DNA of 19,124 nucleotides, from NCBI GenBank assembly GCA_050124775.1, contig JASFEP010000031.1, positions 1 to 19,124 of the forward strand, read 5' to 3'. Below the pieces are notes generated by a model, which was given only the letters and a program-made list of their open reading frames with translations, searched no databases and was not told where the DNA came from. Made by a program: the position numbers and the translations under genes. This stretch comes from WTAW01 sp050124775. GTDB taxonomy: Bacteria > Acidobacteriota > Aminicenantia > Aminicenantales > Aminicenantaceae. This document shows, in pieces, positions 6,148-14,063 of this stretch. Numbering within the stretch: the stretch's first letter is position 1; each line of letters opens with the position of its first letter.

Positions 6148-6531
6148 TTGAAAGTTTATGGCGACCTCGACAGCAAATTCAGGTTTGTTATCCTAGCGTC
6201 AAAGAGAGCGAAACAATTGCTCTCAGGTTCCAAACCGAAGATAAAGACCAAATCCAAAAATCTCATCCAAGTTGCACAACAAGAAGTCAAGCAGCGCTTG
6301 ATCGATTATGAAATTGTCCAGCCCAAAGCCGAAGAGTTCCAGGGAATGGAAGATGAGGCTTTCATCGGCGAGGAACTGGGAATCGGCGAGGAGGGCATCC
6401 TGAAAGAAGATGCTCCGGAGAAAGAGGCGGACAAAGCTGGCGATAAGGCCGAGACGAAGGACACTCCTGAAAAAAAGTCCAAACCTTCGAAGGCAAAAAC
6501 CGCAAAAAAGACAACCAGTAAAAAAAAGTAG
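6148..6531 (+). CDS. rpoZ: RNA polymerase omega subunit with Lys/Ala-rich tail
   Basis: Omega binds the C-terminus of beta-prime and helps RNA polymerase assembly. The core is at residues 6-60: 'LDSKFRFVILASKRAKQLLS' matches the conserved 'skF-lV--aa-RA-QL--G' helix, then 'SKNLIQVAQQEVKQRLIDYE'. From about residue 62 an acidic stretch (E/D/G-rich) leads into a Lys-Ala-Thr-Pro tail of histone-H1-like composition ending in 'TTSKKK'. At 127 residues it is longer than a minimal omega (about 70-90). The TTG at 6148 is chosen because GGAG lies 10 bases upstream and the protein then begins close to the conserved core; the frame is open to a TTG at 6109, which lies before the expected transcription start. 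It stands alone, without the gmk gene that often precedes rpoZ. Confidence 0.88.
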   Translation: MKVYGDLDSKFRFVILASKRAKQLLSGSKPKIKTKSKNLIQVAQQEVKQRLIDYEIVQPKAEEFQGMEDEAFIGEELGIGEEGILKEDAPEKEADKAGDKAETKDTPEKKSKPSKAKTAKKTTSKKK

Positions 6532-6557
6532 AAGAACCACATTTTAATATCTGTCGA

Positions 6558-6801
6558 CTATCCTGTCGAATCATCGAATATTCTCGGAACTGTGATGGCA
6601 TGGATTATCATTGTCTCTGTGCCGAATCCGCTTGTTTGGTGGTGAAAACCGTCAGGGGAGTAAGGGCATGGAATTTTTTTCTGTGGGATCTTTTCCTCTC
6701 TTTCGGACCGCTTGGGAGAATTCCCCATTGATTGTTTTCGAACCGCCGATCGGTCCATTTGGGACGTCAAGCATAACGGATTCAGGGATAATTTCGTCGA
6801 C
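6558..6801 (-). pseudogene. Possible frameshifted coding remnant after the CYTH gene
   Basis: Directly after the CYTH stop codon the same minus frame stays open for about 48 codons ('VDEIIPESVMLDVPNGPIGG' at the start). About three quarters of its first codon positions are purines, as in real genes. It ends soon after a run of seven A at 6672-6678. Shifting frame at that run gives a further stretch ending 'TETMIIHAITVPRIFDDSTG' and a stop at 6558. No family was recognised and no start with a ribosome site was found. It may be a decayed gene, a read-through extension, or chance. Confidence 0.25.
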
Positions 6802-7314
6802 TCAGAATAGTTTTTCTTTCTGGATGAGCTGGACATAATCTTGCTTGATAAAATCATCCTTGGAAAAATTCATCGAATGGGCAAACCTCACGATCTCGCT
6901 TTGCTGTCCCTCGAGTTCAAGAAAATCGCCGATCTGTGTTTCGTCCAAACAGATCGTCAGCTTTTTTTTTCGATAAACCGTCCTGAATTTTTGATACTGG
7001 AAAACCGGCTGAAGCCCTAATGATTTTAGAATTTTCCTAAGGTGCTTTTCATTCTTGATTTCTGTTTCGAACTCCTCTCTGATCTTGAATTTTCTCGATT
7101 TTTGTTGCGGGCCCTTGAACGTGAGGAATGTTTTCTTGTGGATTTTTCTTACTCTCAAGGCATGTCTTTTTTTTCGAAGCTCTAGAGACGGCCAATCATA
7201 AAAAGTGTCATCCTGTGAATGCCGTTCCGTAATGAGCTCGACGTCGTGAGACAGGATCTGTTCTTTGGTGTCGGCCATGTTTTCAATCTTAATTTTGACT
7301 TCGATCTCTAGCAT
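6802..7314 (-). CDS. CYTH-domain protein (class IV adenylate cyclase / CyaB-type)
   Basis: A 170-residue protein spanning the whole CYTH fold. The N-terminal signature E3-x-E5-x-K7 ('MLEIEVKIKI') is intact. It is followed by charged strands typical of the triphosphate tunnel: 'LRKKRHALRVRKI', 'FLTFKGP', 'IREEFETEI', 'FQYQKFRTVYRKK', 'TICLDETQIGDFLELEG'. Family members are adenylate cyclases (cAMP from ATP), thiamine triphosphatases or inorganic triphosphatases. The length and the 'LDE-IG-FLELEG' pattern fit CyaB best, but activity cannot be decided from sequence. It is the last gene of a leftward series, 126 bases after the polyprenyl synthase; a GGAAATGAAAG sequence precedes the ATG. Confidence 0.87.
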   Translation of the reverse strand: MLEIEVKIKIENMADTKEQILSHDVELITERHSQDDTFYDWPSLELRKKRHALRVRKIHKKTFLTFKGPQQKSRKFKIREEFETEIKNEKHLRKILKSLGLQPVFQYQKFRTVYRKKKLTICLDETQIGDFLELEGQQSEIVRFAHSMNFSKDDFIKQDYVQLIQKEKLF

Positions 7315-7440
7315 CTTTCATTTCCATTGAGAAAAAGATAGGGAGGCTTGAAAACCATATGATCTGCTTTTCTATTTGCTTTAATTTTCAATGTGGAGAA
7401 TCTTCGAATTTGTTCCTGTTTTTATATCGCGGGTAAAGGA

Positions 7441-8460
7441 TTACAAGTTCCTGTTGAGCACAAAATCCGGGACCAAGTCCAGTGAATCCCGGTAGATGGA
7501 TGGAGGGAAATGATTGAGGATCTCTTTGGACTTCAGAGCATAACGCTCAGCTTTCCTGTAAGTATATTCCAGGGCCCCGTTCGACTCCACTATAGCGAGG
7601 ATTTCGCTCTTGGTCTCCTTGCCGAAATCTTTTTTTTGGATCAGTTGGATTATTCGATCCTGGTTTTTTTTGCCATCGTGATTCAAGGTGTATATCAACG
7701 GGAGAGTAATCCGGCCCTCTTCCAGATCGCTGAGGACTGGCTTTCCGAGGGTGCCAATATCTCCTGTATAGTCCAGGAGATCATCCACAACCTGAAAGGA
7801 CATCCCGAGGTTTCTTCCGTACGCAGCCAAAAGTTCTCGCTCTTTTTCTGAAGTATCGCAGAGAATTCCTCCAATCAAACAGGAGGCACGAAAGAGCGAA
7901 GCCGTTTTTTTGTCAAGAATATCAAGATAGTCCTTCTCATCCAGCTGCAAATTCCTGCTCATGTAATATTCATACAACTCTCCGTCTATCATCTGGGCTG
8001 AGGTGTCGGTCAGGATCTGGATGACTTCTCTGTGTTTGCTCTGAACAGCGAGGTTCAGGGTTTTGATGTAGAGGTAGTCTCCGAGGAGTACTGTGATGTT
8101 CGGACCCCATGTAGCATGGACAGTCGGCCTCCCTCTCCTTATATCCGAATGGTCGATGATGTCATCATGGATCAGACTGGCCGTATGTATCGTTTCTACG
8201 AGTGCCGACATAAGGATGTGATCATCCCCCTCATAGCCGAAAAGCCTGGCACACAGCATTAAAAGCGCGGGCCGGATCCTTTTTCCGGCTTTTTTGAACA
8301 GGTAATCGCTGATCTCGGATATCAGAGGATTCTTTGATTTTGTGAATAGCTCGAGCGTGCTCTCCACTTTCTGGAGATCCTGTTGGATAGTTTTGTACAG
8401 ATCCAGAAGAGAGACATTCTGTTCCAGTTGGGATTTTATGAATGTTTTTGCATCTCTCAT
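7441..8460 (-). CDS. Trans-polyprenyl diphosphate synthase (long chain)
   Basis: Condenses isopentenyl diphosphate with allylic diphosphates to make the side chain of quinones. Both Asp-rich magnesium sites are intact: D99-D-I-I-D103 followed by 'RRGRPTVH', and D226-D-L-L-D230 in 'FQVVDDLLDYTGD'. 'KAGKRIRPALL' supplies the pyrophosphate-binding Lys/Arg. The residue five before the first Asp is Ala94, a small residue that in this family allows long products, so an octaprenyl/heptaprenyl-type synthase is more likely than GGPP or FPP synthase. Length (339) is normal. The start at ATG 8460 has AAAGG upstream. It lies 47 bases downstream of the TatD gene and is probably co-transcribed with it. Exact chain length is not determinable. 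Confidence 0.92.
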   Translation of the reverse strand: MRDAKTFIKSQLEQNVSLLDLYKTIQQDLQKVESTLELFTKSKNPLISEISDYLFKKAGKRIRPALLMLCARLFGYEGDDHILMSALVETIHTASLIHDDIIDHSDIRRGRPTVHATWGPNITVLLGDYLYIKTLNLAVQSKHREVIQILTDTSAQMIDGELYEYYMSRNLQLDEKDYLDILDKKTASLFRASCLIGGILCDTSEKERELLAAYGRNLGMSFQVVDDLLDYTGDIGTLGKPVLSDLEEGRITLPLIYTLNHDGKKNQDRIIQLIQKKDFGKETKSEILAIVESNGALEYTYRKAERYALKSKEILNHFPPSIYRDSLDLVPDFVLNRNL

Positions 8461-8507
8461 CTTAATCGACCTTTAGCTTTAATGCGGGCCAAGTCGTGGC
8501 AAATATA

Positions 8508-9311
8508 TTAACATCTCGGTTTTTGAATTTCAATCTGAAAGAGCGATTCAAAGTTGGACGTGGTTCTTTCGGCGAGCCTTTCCAGCGATACGTTTTTGAG
8601 TTTGGCAAGAAACTGTGCGGTTTCTTTGACATAAACAGGTTCGTTCCTCTCTATCTTCCCCCGGTAAGGGACCGGAGCCAGATAGGGTGAATCGGTCTCG
8701 ACGAGAATCTTTTCCATGGGTGTGCGGATCGCAACTTCTCGCAGAGATTGTGCTTTGGGAAATGTGAGTATTCCCGAAAAGGAGATCAGAAAATTATATC
8801 CCATCATCGTCTCGGCGAATTCCCAATCTTCAGTGAAACAATGGATGATTCCCCCTCGTGTGAATCTCTCCTCTTTAACGGCTTTTAGAATCTCTTTACT
8901 CGCATTACGGCTGTGGATTACGACTGGAAGACCCATCTCTTGAGCCATGCTTATCTGCTTCTTGAATACCTTGACCTGGACGTCGGGAGGTGAGAAGTTG
9001 TAATGAAAATCCACACCGATTTCACCGACAGCTCGGATGTTTTTCCCCTTAGCGAGAAGTTCAATTTTATTCAGATCATCGGCCGTGAAGTCTTTGGCAT
9101 TATGAGGGTGAACTCCAGCCGCCGCGATAATATTTGTGTAGGTCCGAGTGATATCGAGGGCGATCTCGAGCTCTTTCTCCTCGGAAAGATCGGCGGGGCA
9201 GAGGATGGCGCCAATCCCCTCTTGGAAAGCTCTCCGTATGACCTCGTGGCGGTCATCATCGAATTCGTGGGCGGTTAGGTGAGCATGAGAATCGACGATT
9301 AATCTCAACAT
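8508..9311 (-). CDS. tatD: TatD-family metal-dependent hydrolase (DNase)
   Basis: A TIM-barrel amidohydrolase of full family length (267). Metal and active-site motifs are all present in order: D7-S-H9-A-H11, 'GVHPH', 'GEIGVDFHY', 'VIHSRNA', 'IIHCF' and 'LVETDSPYLAPVPYRGK'. TatD-family proteins are cytoplasmic 3'-5' exonucleases or DNases acting in DNA repair and degradation. It resembles the YcfH/TatD group that is often found near core genes. AGGA is only two bases from the ATG at 9311; the TTG at 9308 would have better spacing, so the start may be one codon later. It lies in the leftward group between the DUF885 gene and the polyprenyl synthase. The symbol denotes the family rather than strict orthology. 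Confidence 0.92.
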   Translation of the reverse strand: MLRLIVDSHAHLTAHEFDDDRHEVIRRAFQEGIGAILCPADLSEEKELEIALDITRTYTNIIAAAGVHPHNAKDFTADDLNKIELLAKGKNIRAVGEIGVDFHYNFSPPDVQVKVFKKQISMAQEMGLPVVIHSRNASKEILKAVKEERFTRGGIIHCFTEDWEFAETMMGYNFLISFSGILTFPKAQSLREVAIRTPMEKILVETDSPYLAPVPYRGKIERNEPVYVKETAQFLAKLKNVSLERLAERTTSNFESLFQIEIQKPRC

Positions 9312-9448
9312 TTCCTGCCGTATAGGTGAAATGACGATAAAGGATCAACGGGTAATTATCGCTGTGTTTCTGCTCTGAAATACGATGGAGAAGATTGTCC
9401 TTTAAAGTTATATCACTCCATGAAACAAATGGTGTATCCTGCGTTGAA

Positions 9449-11215
9449 CTACTGGAGGAGCTTCTCTTTCAGATGGCGAAGAGGGAGAGCTCCGAAGCTG
9501 AGGACCTTGTGGAGGAATTCTTTTTTGCTGTAAGCATCGCCTTTGAATTTTCTGTATTCCAGCTCTAGGTCGAGAAATTCTTGAAAGCCAACGTAAGTAA
9601 AGGTTGATTCCCCAGGATTCAGTATGATCCTATGCCAGTTCAATTCGGCTTCGGCTTCTGTGAGAAAAGCTCCTCTCGTCATGTAGGCAATAGCTTGTTC
9701 TTTGGTCATCCCGGCTTCATGGATGTTGAAGTCGAGGTTGAAATCGATAACTGCCTTTAGGCGGTTCTTCAGCTGGTTGAGGCGCAGCCGAAGGTCGTAA
9801 TTTCCATAGCCTGAGTAGAGCAACATCTCATCAATAAAAACAGACCATCCTTTCAGTAGCGGCATATTCGGGTACATCCGTCTCACCAATGAAGGATTTT
9901 TTCGTGTAAAGTAGTAAGGAACAAAGGGCCCGGGATAGATATTTCTGCAGGTAAAAAACGGAACGAAAAAGTTATTGAACTCCTCAAGAAAAGATGTCGC
10001 TTTTTGTTCGTCAACAGTTTCAGGAATGGGGGAAAGATAACACACATAATCCTCGGAGGTCTCGTAGATTCCCGGAGGAACGACCTCGGTCCATCGTTTG
10101 CCGTGAGATTCGAGAGGCATGGTCTCTATCGTTAGATTCGCTTCCGGGAGGTCGAGAAGGTCGTTCTCGAGGAGGAAGCTTTTGATTTCTTCTTTCGAAT
10201 CTTTGATCTTGTCGACGAATCCATCTATGGAGATGTGCTCTCCTTTGATTTTGTCGATCACTCCCTTTATGGCGATATTTTTAACTTCCTCTTCTCCCCG
10301 TTGAGTCGTGAGCTGTTCGAGGTTGATGTTGGGATACATGATCCTGTAGAACGGGATGCAAACGAGAAACATTTCTCGACGGATATTGTTGTAATCTGCA
10401 GTGGCACGAGCGACTAGGTCGGGAAGAGGGATACTGTTCTGAAAGGTCCCGCGGATCAGTCTGCGGTGAGCCTCTGCCAGCCGGAAATTTCCCGTGGACC
10501 TAGGTAGAAGTTCAGATTGAAGAAATGTTTGATACGTCTCTAACTCCGGGATCACTTTATTGAGTTCTTCTCGCAGTTTGGATTTGTGGGCATCTGGTGT
10601 TTGATCGATCAGCTGGGGCAGCTCGTTTTTGTAGAAATCAAGGATAGCCGAAAACTGTGCAATGGCTGTCTCCGTGTAGATCTGGGCGGGAGTCTTCAGG
10701 TTCTCTTTGGCTTGTTTAATGAGTTTGGGCAGGTTTTTAAGCCTTTCGGTCGCATTCTTTGCACGCTCATCTAAAGGGGCAAATTCCTTAGTGAGCAGGC
10801 TTCGGACACAGTTATTAACAATGGAATTATAAAAGAGAGGATTGTATTCCCAGGGGATCAAGTTCTCATGTTTGATGAGTTCTCTGTCTAGGCCGTCAAC
10901 TATCATGGCGTGGTCGATCTGGAATTCAGGACTCAGCTTTGTCCTGTCGATCTTGGCCACGAGTTCCTGGTTGAGGGTATCCAGCTCTTCGTGACGTTTT
11001 TCGATGTTTCCACTCTTTAAGTCCTCGAGTTTGTTGTCGTATTTATGGTATCCCTGAAGTGTTCCCATTGTGGGATAGAATTTCCATAACGCATCGAAAT
11101 AACCATCCAAGAACTTGAGAAACTTTTGGTCTTCCTCGTTCTGCTGAGAAAAAAGAGTTCCCGCCGTCCAGAAACAGAAGACAAGGATGAATAGTACAGT
11201 GGCCGTTTTCCTCAT
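9449..11215 (-). CDS. Exported DUF885-family protein lacking the metal motif
   Basis: A 588-residue secreted protein with a signal peptide at about residues 1-24 ('MRKTATVLFILVFCF...AGTLFS', then QQN). The rest is mostly helical and matches the DUF885 family, seen best at the C-terminus: 'DFNIHEAGMTKEQAIAYMTR', then 'WHRIILNPGESTFTYVGF'. In the family a gluzincin-like 'HExxPGH' and a following 'EGW' form the likely metal site. Here the aligned positions read R424-N-I-Y-P-G-P430 and K455-G-W457, so both His and both Glu are gone and the protein is probably not an active peptidase. A perfect AGGAGGA precedes the ATG at 11215, which beats the open frame to 11233. It lies between FabH and TatD. 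Confidence 0.85.
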   Translation of the reverse strand: MRKTATVLFILVFCFWTAGTLFSQQNEEDQKFLKFLDGYFDALWKFYPTMGTLQGYHKYDNKLEDLKSGNIEKRHEELDTLNQELVAKIDRTKLSPEFQIDHAMIVDGLDRELIKHENLIPWEYNPLFYNSIVNNCVRSLLTKEFAPLDERAKNATERLKNLPKLIKQAKENLKTPAQIYTETAIAQFSAILDFYKNELPQLIDQTPDAHKSKLREELNKVIPELETYQTFLQSELLPRSTGNFRLAEAHRRLIRGTFQNSIPLPDLVARATADYNNIRREMFLVCIPFYRIMYPNINLEQLTTQRGEEEVKNIAIKGVIDKIKGEHISIDGFVDKIKDSKEEIKSFLLENDLLDLPEANLTIETMPLESHGKRWTEVVPPGIYETSEDYVCYLSPIPETVDEQKATSFLEEFNNFFVPFFTCRNIYPGPFVPYYFTRKNPSLVRRMYPNMPLLKGWSVFIDEMLLYSGYGNYDLRLRLNQLKNRLKAVIDFNLDFNIHEAGMTKEQAIAYMTRGAFLTEAEAELNWHRIILNPGESTFTYVGFQEFLDLELEYRKFKGDAYSKKEFLHKVLSFGALPLRHLKEKLLQ

Positions 11216-11336
11216 TTCTTCCTCCTGTGGCAAAGCCTTTTTTTGCGGAAGGTGTTCATAATGTCCAAGATAAGATTTGCAATCCTACCACAAAAGTATA
11301 AACAAAGGCAATATTTTGCCCAATTAATTCCTCACA

Positions 11337-12344
11337 TCACCAGCGAATAACCGCCGATGCCCAGGTGAAACCGGATCCGAATGCAGTGAGAACGACGATG
11401 TCGTTGTTTTTGATCCGGCCCTGTTTCAACGACTCATCGAGTGCGATCGGGATTGAAGCGGCTGTCGTGTTCCCGAACCGGTCGATGTTTCGTATCACTT
11501 TCTCTACGGGAATTCGCAAATTTCTTGCTACCATTAAACTGATTCTGTCATTCGCTTGGTGTGGGATAAGGTGGTCGACGTCATCGATCGTCAATTTGTT
11601 CGCCTCCAGAGCTTTTCTAACAGCGCTAGGCATCTTTTCGGAGGCATTTTTAAACACGGTCTTCCCGTTCATTCGGGCGAAATATCCTTTGTAATCAAGA
11701 AAATTCTCAGGGAAAACGGGATTGTCATTAGGGCTTGGTTTTTCCATCCATAAGTCTGAAAAATGCCTCCCATCTGCAAACAGGTGTGTGGAGAGGATCC
11801 CTCTGTTATCCTCATGATCTGTGTTGGGTTCCAATATGACAGCGCCCGCTCCATCACCGAAGAGGACAGCCATATCTCTTCCTTCATTCGAAAAGTCCAA
11901 GTTGTGTGATTGAACTTCTGAAGCAATGAGAAGAATTTTTTTGCAGGTTTTAGCTCTGATGTATTGGTCAGCCACAGACAGCCCGTATATGAAGCCACTG
12001 CACTGGTTCCTTACATCCAGAGCTCCTATCCCTTCAAGCCCTAGCTTTGCCTGGATCATCACTCCGATTCCCGGGAAGTAATGGTCGGGTGAGAGCGTGG
12101 CTGCGATGATGAAGTCTATGTCTTCTTTGTCGATCTGGGCATCTTCGATAGCTTTAAGAGCGGCTTGATAGCCGAGATCTGAAGCCCCAATCCCCGATTC
12201 CGCGAAGCGGCGTTCACTGATACCTGCCCTCTGACGGATCCACTCGTCCGATGTATCCATCATCTTTTCGAGGTCGAAATTGGTAACGACTTTAGATGGA
12301 ACATAATGCCCTGTCCCCGTGATCATAGTTCCAGTTTTCATCAT
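11337..12344 (-). CDS. fabH: Beta-ketoacyl-ACP synthase III
   Basis: Starts fatty-acid synthesis by condensing an acyl-CoA with malonyl-ACP. The catalytic triad is intact: C115 in 'LDVRNQCSGF', H262 in 'PHQAND' and N292 in 'FGNTTAASIPIAL'. 'DTSDEWIRQRAGISERR' and the C-terminal 'AFGSGFTWASAVIRW' are family signatures. Length is 335 residues, normal for FabH. The frame is open to a TTG at 12359, but ATGs at 12344 and 12341 are more likely; no clear ribosome site distinguishes them. It is not beside fabD/fabG/acpP as in many genomes. A primer-specific paralogue (branched chain or sphingoid-related) is possible. Two candidate promoters lie in the 140-base divergent region it shares with the DsbD-like gene. 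Confidence 0.93.
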   Translation of the reverse strand: MMKTGTMITGTGHYVPSKVVTNFDLEKMMDTSDEWIRQRAGISERRFAESGIGASDLGYQAALKAIEDAQIDKEDIDFIIAATLSPDHYFPGIGVMIQAKLGLEGIGALDVRNQCSGFIYGLSVADQYIRAKTCKKILLIASEVQSHNLDFSNEGRDMAVLFGDGAGAVILEPNTDHEDNRGILSTHLFADGRHFSDLWMEKPSPNDNPVFPENFLDYKGYFARMNGKTVFKNASEKMPSAVRKALEANKLTIDDVDHLIPHQANDRISLMVARNLRIPVEKVIRNIDRFGNTTAASIPIALDESLKQGRIKNNDIVVLTAFGSGFTWASAVIRW

Positions 12345-12388
12345 AACGTCTTTTTCCAAATTAATGATAATCGATAGTTTAGAAAAAA

Positions 12389-12417
12389 TCTATACTACTT
12401 TATTTAAAAATCGTAAA
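12389..12417 (-). promoter_or_regulatory. Possible fabH promoter
   Basis: Read leftward: TTTACG (12417-12412), 17 bases, TATAGA (12394-12389). An alternative is TTGACT (12437-12432), 16 bases, TACGAT (12415-12410). Both are partial matches. Confidence 0.35.
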
Positions 12418-12440
12418 GAATAAAAGAAAAAAGTCAAGAT

Positions 12441-12469
12441 TTGAACAATTTCTTGAGTTGAGATATAAA
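12441..12469 (+). promoter_or_regulatory. Promoter of the DsbD-N-like gene
   Basis: TTGAAC (12441-12446), exactly 17 bases, TATAAA (12464-12469). The predicted start near 12476 leaves a leader of about ten bases without a ribosome site before the ATG at 12486. Confidence 0.5.
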
Positions 12470-12485
12470 TAAGTGTGAGCGTTAT

Positions 12486-12962
12486 ATGAAAAGATCTGCT
12501 GTTCTCTTGTTTATCTCTTTTTTAGTGCCTGTTATGATCTCGTCTGCTGAAGATCTTTTGAAGGTTAATGTGTCCATCAACCCGATGCGGTTGCGTCGGG
12601 GACAAGAAGGAAAAGTGGTACTCAAGGTTACGGTCAACGAAGAAGTCAGGATTAGCTCACAACCCTCCTTCACCATCGATCTGGAGCCCTCCGATGAGCT
12701 CATTTTTCCGAAGAATTTTTTCTCCGCATCAGACCTAGAGATCGAGATAAAGGAAGAGGATGGAAAGGAATATTTAGACCTTAAGGGGCCCATTGAAATA
12801 CCCTTTTCTGTGAATATGGATGCAAAACGAGGGAATCATACGTTGAAAGGCAAGATCAAATATTTTGCTTGCTCCCAAGAGGAGGGTTGGTGCCTTAAAT
12901 ACACCGCCAAGTTCTCTTCCTCATTTTACACATCTTCCCGGATATACCAGAAGAAAAAATAG
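12486..12962 (+). CDS. Exported DsbD N-terminal-domain-like protein
   Basis: A 158-residue protein with a signal peptide ('MKRSAVLLFISFLVPVMISS', then AED). The body is an immunoglobulin-like domain resembling the N-terminal periplasmic domain of DsbD, the thiol-disulfide hub. The key region is 'GKIKYFACSQEEGWCLKY', with C129 and C136; in DsbD the equivalent Cys pair shuttles electrons to periplasmic partners. The membrane and thioredoxin domains of DsbD are absent, so it is either a partner of a separately encoded CcdA/DsbD core or a structural relative with another role. No ribosome site precedes the ATG, and the promoter -10 ends 16 bases before it. It is convergent with the SDR gene (13 bases between stops). 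Confidence 0.8.
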   Translation: MKRSAVLLFISFLVPVMISSAEDLLKVNVSINPMRLRRGQEGKVVLKVTVNEEVRISSQPSFTIDLEPSDELIFPKNFFSASDLEIEIKEEDGKEYLDLKGPIEIPFSVNMDAKRGNHTLKGKIKYFACSQEEGWCLKYTAKFSSSFYTSSRIYQKKK

Positions 12963-12975
12963 GCTAAAGGGGGTT

Positions 12976-13950
12976 TCAAAGCCATCCGTTCGTTACATAC
13001 CAATCGATCGTTTCATGCAAGGCCTCTTTTAAAGAATATCGAGGTGAAAAATCGAGTTTTTCTTTAGCCCTTTGAGTATCTGCCACCCAGCCATCCTGTT
13101 TGAGCTCCTCAAATTTCTGCCGGTTCAAAATACTTGGATCCCCTCGCAATTTTCCCAAGACTTCTGCGCCGCATGCCACAAGATAAGCGAGCGGAAGGGG
13201 GAATTTCAGGTTGATCAGTTTAACGTTCATCGCTTCAGCTGCAAGCCTTCCCAATTCTTCCCAACTGGATGGATCGGGATTTGCTAAATGAAAGATCTCG
13301 CCGGATGTCAGCTCTTTGTGAATACATAGCTTCAAGGCCTCGATAAGGTCTTGGATATAGATCAGACTCACGAGCTTTTGTTTTGAGCCGACAGAAGGAA
13401 GAAAACCCTTTTGTATGAATTTAAAATATGGAATGAGCCCTCTGTCTCTCGGACCGAACACAACTCCGATTCGCGCAATAACAACAGGGATGATTTCCTT
13501 GTATTTTAATGCTTCGACCTCACCTTCCAGCTTGCTTTTTCCGTAAGGGGAGACGGGACACGGTGCGGAATCTTCCATCACTGCCGTTCCATCCGCACAC
13601 GGCCCAGATGCCGCTAAACTGCTCAGATAAACGACTCTTTTGGGGCGGATGTTTTGGCTCTCGAGGGCTTGAAAAAGACTTGCTGTCCCAAGTTGATTTA
13701 CAGTATAATAACTAGCTATTTTGTATGCTTTAGTTGAGCCTGCAATGTGGTAGATATAGTCAATGTCAGGCGGAAGTGTAGGAATATTCAAGAGGTCTCC
13801 CTCGAGGAGATGGATCTTGAGCCCCTTTAACCACTTGAGATTGTTTGAATCCCTGACAAGGGCGAATATTTCAGTGTTTTTTTGATCTAAAAAATGATCG
13901 ATAAGATGGCTTCCGATAAAGCCTGTTCCACCTGTAACGAAAATCTTCAT
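12976..13950 (-). CDS. Extended SDR (NAD-dependent epimerase/dehydratase family), possible ceramide-pathway reductase
   Basis: A 324-residue extended short-chain dehydrogenase/reductase. The Rossmann glycine motif is G7-G-T-G-F-I-G13, the catalytic Ser is at S110/S111 ('VVYLSSLAASG'), and Y136-G-K-S-K140 is the YxxxK pair, so it should be active with NAD(P)H. By family alone it could act on a nucleotide sugar, a steroid or a keto-lipid. Its divergent placement 113 bases from a serine palmitoyltransferase-like gene suggests CerR, the extended SDR that reduces 3-ketosphinganine in bacterial ceramide synthesis; this is inference from context. The ATG at 13950 has no ribosome site, but a promoter -10 box ends seven bases before it. 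An upstream TTG in the open frame (13986) is actually part of the -35 box. Confidence 0.87.
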   Translation of the reverse strand: MKIFVTGGTGFIGSHLIDHFLDQKNTEIFALVRDSNNLKWLKGLKIHLLEGDLLNIPTLPPDIDYIYHIAGSTKAYKIASYYTVNQLGTASLFQALESQNIRPKRVVYLSSLAASGPCADGTAVMEDSAPCPVSPYGKSKLEGEVEALKYKEIIPVVIARIGVVFGPRDRGLIPYFKFIQKGFLPSVGSKQKLVSLIYIQDLIEALKLCIHKELTSGEIFHLANPDPSSWEELGRLAAEAMNVKLINLKFPLPLAYLVACGAEVLGKLRGDPSILNRQKFEELKQDGWVADTQRAKEKLDFSPRYSLKEALHETIDWYVTNGWL

Positions 13951-13957
13951 GATTAAG

Positions 13958-13986
13958 ATTGTAAAAGAATCGCCCGTTGTGGTCAA
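13958..13986 (-). promoter_or_regulatory. Strong sigma70-type promoter giving a leaderless SDR transcript
   Basis: Read leftward: TTGACC (13986-13981), exactly 17 bases, TACAAT (13963-13958), each 5 of 6 to consensus. The A of the SDR ATG is eight bases past the -10, where transcription normally begins. Confidence 0.65.
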
Positions 13987-14014
13987 ACCGACTACTTGCA
14001 GTATTCTGAAAAAA

Positions 14015-14024
14015 GTGTTAACAC
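14015..14024. promoter_or_regulatory. 10-bp palindrome upstream of the SPT-like gene
   Basis: GTGTTAACAC is a perfect palindrome 40 bases before the start codon, beside a weak TTGCAG (13996-14001) -35-like box at 17-base spacing from TAACAC. It could be an operator in the divergent SDR/SPT control region; it may also be chance. Confidence 0.3.
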
Positions 14025-14063
14025 ACGGATTTTTTATGAGTGTTCCCAGTAAAGGAGGGAATA

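Noticed and set aside
6611..6838. Plus-strand 75-codon open frame between rpoZ and CYTH
   Set aside because: It runs opposite a minus-strand frame with better codon bias, overlaps the CYTH 3' end and has no ribosome site.
13951..13986. TTG start extending the SDR protein
   Set aside because: The TTG is part of the promoter -35 box and would not be transcribed from that promoter.
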